Assembly (NCBI RefSeq): GCF_031877795.1
Contig: NC_133934.1
Coordinates: 103,604,610-103,668,609, forward strand
DNA length: 64,000 bases
Reading direction: 5' to 3'
DNA from: Strix aluco
Taxonomy: Eukaryota; Chordata; Aves; Strigiformes; Strigidae
The translations under genes and the position numbers were made by a program. Under the pieces are notes generated by a model. The model ran no database searches. It saw nothing but the letters and a program-made list of their open reading frames with translations, and had not been told where the DNA came from. Below are positions 10,064-64,000 of this stretch, piece after piece (the stretch's first letter is position 1; every line of letters starts with the position of its first letter).

Positions 10064-10069
10064 AATAAA
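10064..10069 (+). terminator. Distal poly(A) signal (AATAAA) of INSM2
   Basis: Canonical AATAAA in TTCAATAAAGGATT, about 1.2 kb after the INSM2 stop codon. The downstream sequence is only weakly GU-rich. Another AATAAA lies at 10423-10428. Which one is used cannot be told from sequence. Confidence 0.5.
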
Positions 10070-10094
10070 GGATTTAAAACAAAGCTCACGCCTT

Positions 10095-10900
10095 TCTTGA
10101 ATTCAGCAGGGCAAAGTGGGTCAGCTGGTGATTTCTGAAGAACTGACTTCATCCCAGCCTTAGTCTTTGTTCTGACACCCTCTCTGAAATGAGCATGCAA
10201 AATATTTCAGGCTTTTGATTAGCATCTTCTAAAGCAATTATTTCTATAGTTTTATATTTTGTTACAACAAAAGATTCACATGTATTACGCTCAAAGGCTG
10301 AAAGCCAGCAATAAGTGCTTTATTTTAAATGTGCTTCACAGACTACAATATAACCTAAAGCAGCTAAGATGCTGTCTGACGAAGGAGGCTAAACTCACAG
10401 CTCGCTCTTCTCTCATGCTAGAAATAAAGCATATTATTTTAATTTGTGCATTTTTCCATCATTTGTTGGTAACAGACTTAGGTAAAAATGCCCATTTATG
10501 CAAGGAAATGAGTTCTCCCTTGGAGAAGGTCACTATTTTTTAATTTTTTAAATTGTCATTCTCCTTTCTCCACTTGTGCAAAGACAAAAGGCTCCGGACC
10601 ACACAAACCTGACGATTATTAGCTGCTTCTACAATTAGCACTCGAACACCCAGCCTGCAGGAGGGAATGTCCTGCGCTTTGTGTTACCTGTGGAGCTACG
10701 TGTACTGTATCTGCTAGGTCTGGGGAAAAGTTTTCAGTACGGTGTTCTTGCGATGGGTTGGGAAAGAGCTCCTAAGAACTTGTGTGTACTTTTTAATACA
10801 AATGGAAACTAAGCCGTGTATCGCCCTTAACTGCTCCACACGTAATACGCTGTTCTTCTATAAACTGGAGTAAGAGTCTAATCACTGAGGTGAATGACTA
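10095..10900. other. Spacer between the converging 3' ends of INSM2 and RALGAPA1
   Basis: AT-rich sequence with no supportable gene. It holds one further plus-strand AATAAA (10423-10428). A plus-strand 94-codon frame at 10259-10543 has no recognisable features. Confidence 0.5.
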
Positions 10901-10925
10901 ATATACAAAAGGTGGTAAGAATAAT

Positions 10926-10931
10926 TTTATT
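10926..10931 (-). terminator. Distal poly(A) signal of RALGAPA1
   Basis: Plus-strand TTTATT reads AATAAA on the minus strand (ACAATAAAATT), about 1.2 kb past the RALGAPA1 stop. Other minus-strand AATAAA words are at 11012-11017 and 11589-11594, so alternative polyadenylation is possible. I chose the most distal one as the default 3' end. Confidence 0.5.
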
Positions 10932-11879
10932 GTATTATTAAATAGCATGTCTTCTCTTCAACCATTACAAATTTGTAGATACTACATGAATGACAATACA
11001 TAATTTATCTTTTTATTGTTGCCCATATGTTGTATTTACACATGCAGTTAGTACTGATGTCATGCTACATTTTGTTAACAGCATTTTGTTGTTTGCCAGA
11101 CTCAAAATGTGAGCATTTCATCTTCTGTAGGAAAATATCTCTGGGTGGGTGGAATGCGTGTACTAATCTGCACTCACAGGGTTGGAATTGTCAGCATTTC
11201 AGGTTAGGCTCCCAGAAGATGTTCCCTTTTCTTCTCTAGTACACATCATCAGAGCAATTAATTTCTATCAGGAAAGTGCTTTTTTTTTTTTTTTTTAAAT
11301 ATATGAAACAAGAATATACATCTAGCCCCAGCAGCCTGGTGATAAAGGCTAAAACCCATGAAACTTGATGGCATTTACTATTGATACCACTTGGAAAAGC
11401 AAACATTATAAAAATATTTGGAAGCCAAGCATAAGTAGAATTTCAGCACAGTGATTTTTTTTCTGGCATAGATTATGGCATCACCTGCACAGTTATGAAA
11501 GGATACGTTGCTTTGTGAAGAAAGAGTCAGTGCTACGAGCAAGTTACTTTGTTTGGACTCTGTAATGCTTGAAAGGCCGTTGAACTGTTTTATTCTTAAC
11601 ATAAATAATCTGTACACATCCTGTGCATTAACATTGTGACATCTGACAAAGACTTTACAAATGCAACTTCAATTTAAAATTGTACATTCATTTTCAAATT
11701 GTACATATTTCTTTCTTTGTTACAGAGAAAATTGCAATGGGGCACAATAAATATAGTGTAATCAAACTGCAGTCTCCAATTCCATACATGACTCAAGATC
11801 AACCAGAGTTAAAAATGACTACCGTTAGATATTTTAATCATCCAGGAAGGTAAAAGGTGCAGAGGACAAACTGCACTGC

Positions 11880-11928
11880 AAAAAAAAAAAAAAAAAAAGA
11901 AAGAAAAAAAAAAAAGGAAAAAAAAAAG
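11880..11928. repeat. A-rich low-complexity tract (U-rich in the RALGAPA1 mRNA)
   Basis: About 49 bases almost wholly A on the plus strand, broken by a few G. In the RALGAPA1 3'UTR it would be a U-rich tract, a possible ELAV/HuR-type site. The length is unreliable in any assembly. Confidence 0.85.
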
Positions 11929-12134
11929 GCAGCCTGGAGTTTAATAAAAAAACAAAAGCTAAAATATTAAAGTAAAATTCCAGTGTTACTGTTTAAAATA
12001 AACATACACAAAAGGGGTATGCAGGGGATGGGCACACACACACTAGAGACATTATCCTCTAACGGAAAGTGGCGAGTGGCTGCGGGAAGAGTGGCCGATC
12101 GCTGTTCACTAGAAAGCTGCAGCCATCTCGCCAC

Positions 12135-57839
<45,705 letters not shown>

Positions 57840-60800
57840 CTGTGAGAGAAAGAACACAGGTTTTAAAAGAAAAGTTCAGAAAACAACACTGAGATTTATG
57901 CATTTCTTTTGGTCTCCACTTTTAAACAGAGTATAAGCACTGCAAGGTCAGGATACATTCAACTCAGTAATGGAAAATATGTATTTTGATGAACACTGTT
58001 CTCATATACAAGTAGCATGAAAAATCATAAGCTAGTTAAAGAATTATCTTCATTGTTTTACAGCCCACCATATCTCCTTTACCACAGCTTTGCAATCAGC
58101 ATGGTCCTTCTAAAACACATAATTTCTTAATCTAGTGAAAATAAATCTTAAATTCCTGATGAAGTAGAGATCATAATTGTGTTGTAAGAAGTCCATTTCC
58201 AACTGCAATGGATTTTTGTATTTATACACGTCATTACATTGTGAAAAACAAAGGAACATAGACGCACAAAACCTCTAATCCATCTTAATTTCCCCAGGGA
58301 GCATATAGCTGTAGGTTAGGTTGAGAATAATACTGGATGATTTTAAAGCACCAAATCAAAGACTGGGCTATTTATACTGAACAAAATCTAACAGTAGCAA
58401 AATTTACAAAGAACAAATCTCATGCCCCAACTGCATTTTAAGAAGTTTCAGGCTGGAAAAACTTGGAGGGAGAAAGAGAAGTTAACTGTGCCTATCTTAC
58501 ATGAAATTCATCTTGTGAGATGCACTGGTATTTCAAGATGGTTTTGCCACCTCCTTCTTTGTTGCACACCTTCCACTTGCATGCAATGTTATCTAAATTC
58601 ACAAAAGGAATTTCTTAATGTTTATACCACACCCTGCTCACCCAGTACTTTATTGTTATTGGATTCTTCTATCAAACCCACTCTACATTATCCATGAAGT
58701 ACAGAGCTAGTCAAAGCAACTCTGTCAGGCAGACAACCCTCAACTGGCTCAGGGTATCCGCTGAAGAATCCATACACAGAAGTATTACACTATAGAAGAT
58801 CACAGGCAGAAAACAGGATCAATATGGCAAAGCACATATTTCTGCAGCCTCTCTGTCTTGTAACAGGACCTGGATGCCCTGAATTTGGAGTTTACAAGGG
58901 GAAGATAAACCAAGACTGTACTCATCAGGATTACACCATATATTTTAACCTATATTAAACACTGAAAACTGCTGCAAACACTTCTCACCTTCTTTCTCAC
59001 CAAAAATCCGTATTACTTTCTCATTCAGTATTTACTGAGAAAATGTAACCTCTCGGACATGTAAGTATGCTATAATTAACTCATTTCCCTTTATATTGTG
59101 TATTTATACACAATAAAAACTAATGTTTAATAAACAAATTTCTCTTTGCAGTTGAAGGTGTCTTAATTAGTTTAAGTGGAAAAATAAAAGCAAATCTCTA
59201 ACGTATACTGACTGTCATGATAGATCTTTAGTTTCTGAAGCACTGGATGCATTCTGCAACTGCAAAAATCAACAATTAGTATATATGTGCCTTTTTTTTC
59301 TCCACAAGGTTTGGGTAAAGCATCTAAGAAACATTTGGGATTCTAGCTCTTCCCTACATTTATGGAGCGCTAGATCTGAACTGCAAAAGGGAAACATTTC
59401 ATCCAGTTAATTGTTGGCAAAACAATTTAATTTTTACAGTGTTCTGAAACTCAGATAAACTCAAATATTTTAATGAATTAAGGCCTTGAAAACTAATATA
59501 AACAAATTAGATATTATATTTTTATTATCTATAACCTTCTTGAGCTAAAATTTACAAACACAAGAACATTCAGTGAAGCTGAATTAAATGCCCAGACACT
59601 GACAGCATACAAGGAAATTAAGTTATAGTGCCATCTGCTGAAATATAAGACGGAACCGTAAGCAAGTTTATACAAGACGAAGAGAAAATAAGTTGGATGC
59701 TGATCAGTGCAGTAGTAACCAGCACCTGGACAATGCAGAGGCTGGCTCATTTCTGTCAGAATATTTATGCCAAGTGTTCAGTACTTGGCACTGCACAGGT
59801 AAATAAGGTAATATTCTCAGGTTCCTAGAAGCAAAAATGTGTGAGCTTCCCAGCTACCTGAAGCCTCACACTGCATAGGTTAAATGCCTTCAGTTAAGTT
59901 CTGCTGAAAAACATGAAGAAATGAGAGGGACCTGAAAGCATGTAAGTTATTACTATTACTGTTTTGTGATCTGACGATCTCAAACCTGACCATGGCTGTA
60001 TTGTGCCTGTGCATTAATTTACTCCCTTAGGAGCTTAAGGGACATATGGAAAAGAAAGGTGATACAGTGAAACAAAGAGTGGAACATCGAATTTAAATTT
60101 GGAAAGTCCATTCCAAGTCCTACCACAGTCTTTCTCTGAAAATTTTGCTCTTGAATTAAAATAAAAAATTAAAGAATTGGCATATAGATCTGCCATCGTC
60201 TCTTTTATAACATGAGAACAGAGTTTTCTCTTAGAATACAGTATTGTTGATCTAAAAATGAGACAGAAAACTCAAATCAGAAGTATTAAGAGAAGCATAG
60301 TGAAAAGTAAGCTGTAAGATGTAACCTGTTATGTTGAAATGAAATAAAGCAACCTTGAAACATTTTTGTCACACAGCAAATCAGTTTTTGGTGATGGTTT
60401 CCCTTTGCAAAAAAAAAAAAAAAATCCAAACCCAGTAATGCTTTTTGAAATATAAGAATTTTAAATTAAATTTGCAGCTTATAATGTGTTCCTAGAAGCA
60501 CATCTCCTCAATCAGGAACAACTGGACATTCAATATGTTAGAATTCTTAAAATGAGTATCTAAACCATGCTCTTTGTTTCTGGAGGGTAGATCAAAATAT
60601 GCAGTAACACAAGCCATCACAGCTTTACCACAAATTCTACAAACCAAGTCACATCATTACACATTAAAGCAGTCTAGCTGGCTGCTTTGCCAACTTGTCT
60701 TCCTCAGTGAACACATCTCTGCTCTCTTTACAATGGCACAGTCTTTTGCTTGAGCAATGTAATTCATATGTGCACATGATCACTTGGTAATTTACCAGAA

Positions 60801-63800
60801 ACATGTTATATTGCTTATTTTTCTCAGTCCCTGAAATCACCTCTTTTGTGGAAAGGCTGAAGGTCCATCACCACTAATTTGTATCAGTGGCATGAATGGA
60901 GGATTCCTGAATTTCCTTAAGATGTGTTGTTAACTCTTTATAATTCAACTTTGGCTGAAAAGCATCTAGACAACTACAGTTATGTAGTAGAAGGAAAAAG
61001 TAATGACTGAGGGTAAAATTTAACTCTCCTCACCCTTTTAGCTATCTAAAGAACGATGCACCTGTACAGACTGATTCATCTCAGTTAGAAGTCCACATTG
61101 GAGAAATGGGATGAATCAGTCTCTGGAAACAATTCTCTTTCTCCATTATATTTAGAGGCAGCCTAAGAGAGTTCAGTTTAGCTTAGCTACCTGCATTTTA
61201 CATCAGCTTAAGGAAGTCTCACTCCTTTCTAATTTTAAACTTCAGGTATAGAGACATGTGGTTACAGAGAATCCATCTCTAGAGCATCTCTCACAAAACA
61301 CAAACTGTGCTAATCGGGATGTACCATGTATAAAGTGTTTTTTAAAAAGTGTATTTTTTGTCTCCTTTCAGTAAAAAGGCAAACAGCAAAGTCTTAAAAG
61401 TACTTTACATTTCTATTTTTTAAATAAAAGACTAAACATCAGATGGGAGAAACTTTTTCTTCAGAAATTGAAACATATTAGGAAAAATGATTGATCTATG
61501 CAGAAGAGTTTAAAATACATTTGGAGAAATATGCCAAATGGGGGAAAATCCATGAAATCAATAATTGATAGACCCCTGTATCTATGAAATATAACTACTA
61601 CCTTCCAATCACAACTACCTCTAACAGATCTGTGATCTATGAAGAACAGGTTTCAAAATGTTTTTGCCTATAATTGCTAAAAAAATCCCATTAAATATTA
61701 ATTCCTTATGACTAGACTCTATTCAATAGTCTGATTTTGCTATTTATTAACATTAGATGTATAGCACTTTTTGTTTAATGCTACATATTTTCATGTAACC
61801 AGCTTCCCTGTCAATACAAGGGTCACAAACGCTCAATTTTACTTTTTACTAAGTGCTTGCATCATTTAACACAAACAACAAAGAAGTTCTGAAGGAGAGG
61901 TTCCATTTTAATTCTCGCTCATAAATGTTTATGGTCCTGTAATGACAAGCAAAAGATCAGAAGCAGGTAAGCAGATCATAGCACAATGCAGCCCAAGTTA
62001 GCTTTTGCACATCTAAACTGTACAGCAAATGACTATAATGCTATACTGCCCTTGGGGAAAGCATACCTCTGTCAGGGTATGCTGAATCCAGGCTAGTTAG
62101 GTGCAGTTAATTAGCACAGGAAACACTTGTATGCCTGTACTGTAGGTGGAGGAAGCTGTTGATACTAGCTAGAGGAACAGTTCATCAGCCTTCCATGTAG
62201 AGAAGCCCTGTGATTCCTTAGATACATGAAAGCATCACAGACTTGCTGCCTGCAAGTTCTGATGATGCAAGAAAAGCTTCCTACTAATGTCTTTATTGTC
62301 AGCTGCTAGAAGTTCATTCTGGTTTAAACATAACACTCTAATGTACTTAACACTTAATTTCAAAATTATTCTTTGTGTATCTTAATAACTGCAATCTACC
62401 ACTTTACTGGAAACCCACAGAAAGGAGGACAATGACAATTTCACAGATAATCCTAGGTATAACAGATTCCTTGGGAGAGATGGCACTTGGAAGGTTACTG
62501 AAACAGAGAGGGGAACAGCTCTTTTCTCTCCCTGCATCACCTGTTTCCAGAGGATTTAACAGATCTTTGCCCTGCCATTTACTGCAGGGCTTAATTCCAG
62601 CCTCTCACTAGATCCCGTCCCTGCTACACACCTGTATCACTGAAAGTCCCATATCTTCATAGTCTCATACCACATCATACTGGGGCTAAGTGTCCATAAA
62701 AATTGTGATGGATCTGACCTTGAACAATGGGAGGTATTACAGGGTATGTCAGTCACATCATTAAACTGATCAAAAGCACCCTGTTGTAAGAATTCTGGCA
62801 TTTCAGTACTTTGAGCTTTGCTTGTGACCTAACGAAAGAGTCTAGTAATCCCCACTCTGTCTTTGTAGAACTTCCCTGATTACCCTACAACTGCCATCCT
62901 GTCCATTTCCACTCCTTCAAAAAAGATATCATGATAACACTTTTACTCTACTAAAAAAAGAGGTCGACCCACTGGCATACTGCTCTGCTGTTAGCTTGTA
63001 CTAATTGACCCACTGTCTCGATCGAGTCCCAGACTGGTTGTTATCCACTAACTTTACTCCTCTCACTCCAACAATGCCAGGGAGAACAGATGCTGTGTGA
63101 TCGGTTAAGCACTGCCAATTTTATTCTCTGCCTGGCAATGTGGACTAAAAGTGCCAAGGTTGCAAGACCAGGGTTGCATTATAATGCTGTAGTTTGCCAA
63201 TTAAATTTCACGATCAGACTTACAATTCCAGAGCCTTGAAACTTTAAAAACATATGGGGCTTCCTTAATTTATCTGGAGAGATAAAAGGAACATCTGAAA
63301 TTACTTTTATTTAGAAATTTAACAAGAAATCATAAAAGAACAGATCACGTACGGAAATGCAAAATGAAGATATTGATGCTAAGGCTTTGTGCAACTACAT
63401 TCATTTAAAGAGAAATCTATTCAGGGTTGTCTTTTCAGATTGCCAGATTAAAAAAGCCACACAGCATTTGCTGCTAACCCATAATTACAGATTATTACAG
63501 AATACAAAAGATGCCAGGAATAAAAAGCTACTACAATTCACTACACTGTAATAGAACATGCAGTGGAAGTTAATTTTGGCAAATGCTTTAAATATTAGCT
63601 TTACATAATATGTATAGGTGAGACTGTAATTAGGACAGAATGAATCCTTCGAAGCCTCTTTCATTCTGACCCAGCAGATGATTACTTTTTACTAATAAGA
63701 CCACAGCCATTTGACAAAAAGCCAACTATAGTACCTTGCTTCATTCTTCAGTAAATTTAATAATTACAGCTCCTCCTGCCAACAGTTCTCAAATCAGACT

Positions 63801-64000
63801 TGTTCAATCCAATACTGAGCTTATTAGGGGACAGCTCTATGTTTAGAATTCTTTGGCCAAAAAAGTACTTGAGGATGATGAAGCATGCCTTAGACAAGGG
63901 CACAATGATTAGCCATTTTCTCTACATAAAAAACAGCACGTAGTCACTACAGACCACAAAATCACCTGCTGTTAGCACACAGCTGCTACAAAGAGCTGCT
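57840..64000 (-). other. RALGAPA1: Part of the next RALGAPA1 intron, running off the window
   Basis: At least 6.2 kb of AT-rich intron. The preceding exon must end with one G of a Val codon, and I could not find such an exon before the window edge. A 16-base A run lies at about 60409-60424. A stretch at about 62960-63150 has an LTR-like look on the minus strand (AATAAAATTGGCAGTG followed by a GC-mixed tail), but this is weak. Confidence 0.75.

Larger units (their letters stand above)
8858..10090 (+). other. INSM2: Likely INSM2 3'UTR
   Basis: From the TAG at 8855-8857, GC-rich sequence continues to about 9190 and then changes to AT-rich sequence with typical 3'UTR elements. These are a Pumilio site, a proximal ATTAAA poly(A) signal, an AU-rich run and a canonical AATAAA at 10064-10069. 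No coding sequence or splice site on the plus strand is convincing. The end at about 10090 is inferred from the AATAAA. A further AATAAA at 10423-10428 could extend it. Confidence 0.55.
10905..12134 (-). other. RALGAPA1: Likely RALGAPA1 3'UTR
   Basis: Sequence after the TAA at 12135-12137 on the minus strand. It contains a U-rich tract (plus-strand A-rich run at 11880-11928), two copies of the 11-mer AAATTGTACAT (plus positions 11677-11687 and 11696-11706) and three AATAAA signals. It has no open frame of interest. The end is inferred from the distal signal. Confidence 0.6.

Noticed and set aside
57840-57903. ATG at 57903 as the start of a 310-codon single-exon gene
   Set aside because: Sequence upstream of 57840 is a pyrimidine-rich acceptor (TTCTCTCACAG). 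The conserved protein begins at the splice junction and the exon continues a frame from upstream.

Overview
The window is vertebrate, almost certainly avian, nuclear DNA. Two 5'-truncated CR1 LINEs end in the bird-typical GATTCTGTGAT tail. There is one extremely GC-rich single-exon gene, and one long AT-rich gene whose exons of 72-865 nt are spread over tens of kilobases with GT-AG junctions. Two genes can be supported.

Layout. Positions 1-5120 are intergenic with no supportable gene. At 5121-5711 lies a minus-strand LTR-like element with a polypurine tract on its 5' side, followed by 0.9 kb that includes an unidentified 148-codon minus-strand ORF ending at a consensus splice donor. A CpG island (about 6.95-9.19 kb) carries a TATA-box promoter and the intronless gene INSM2 (plus strand, 7445-8857, 470 aa). 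INSM2 encodes a SNAG-domain repressor with five zinc fingers. Its likely 3'UTR runs to about 10.09 kb and carries a perfect Pumilio site and a run of overlapping AUUUA pentamers.

From about 10.9 kb to the right edge the window is the 3' part of RALGAPA1 on the minus strand, tail-to-tail with INSM2. Eight coding exons (57839 down to the stop at 12135) join in frame to give 594 C-terminal residues. They include the whole Rap/Ran-GAP domain with its asparagine thumb and an Ser/Arg-rich C-terminal tail. RALGAPA1 is the catalytic alpha subunit of the Ral GTPase-activating complex. The 5' part of the gene lies beyond position 64000.

The order INSM2 then RALGAPA1, converging, is the arrangement known at human 14q13. 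The paralogous pair INSM1/RALGAPA2 sits together elsewhere in the human genome. Protein details ([34 protein letters not shown]) identify INSM2, not INSM1, so the GAP gene is assigned to RALGAPA1. The two genes are not known to act in one pathway. INSM2 is a neuroendocrine transcription factor and RALGAPA1 a signalling regulator.

I did not find a clearly new biological system. The most interesting leads are the unexplained ORF and splice donor beside the LTR, the GGCCCC repeat inside INSM2, the INSM2 3'UTR control elements, a frame-shifting candidate cassette exon in RALGAPA1, and a tandem NAGNAG acceptor.
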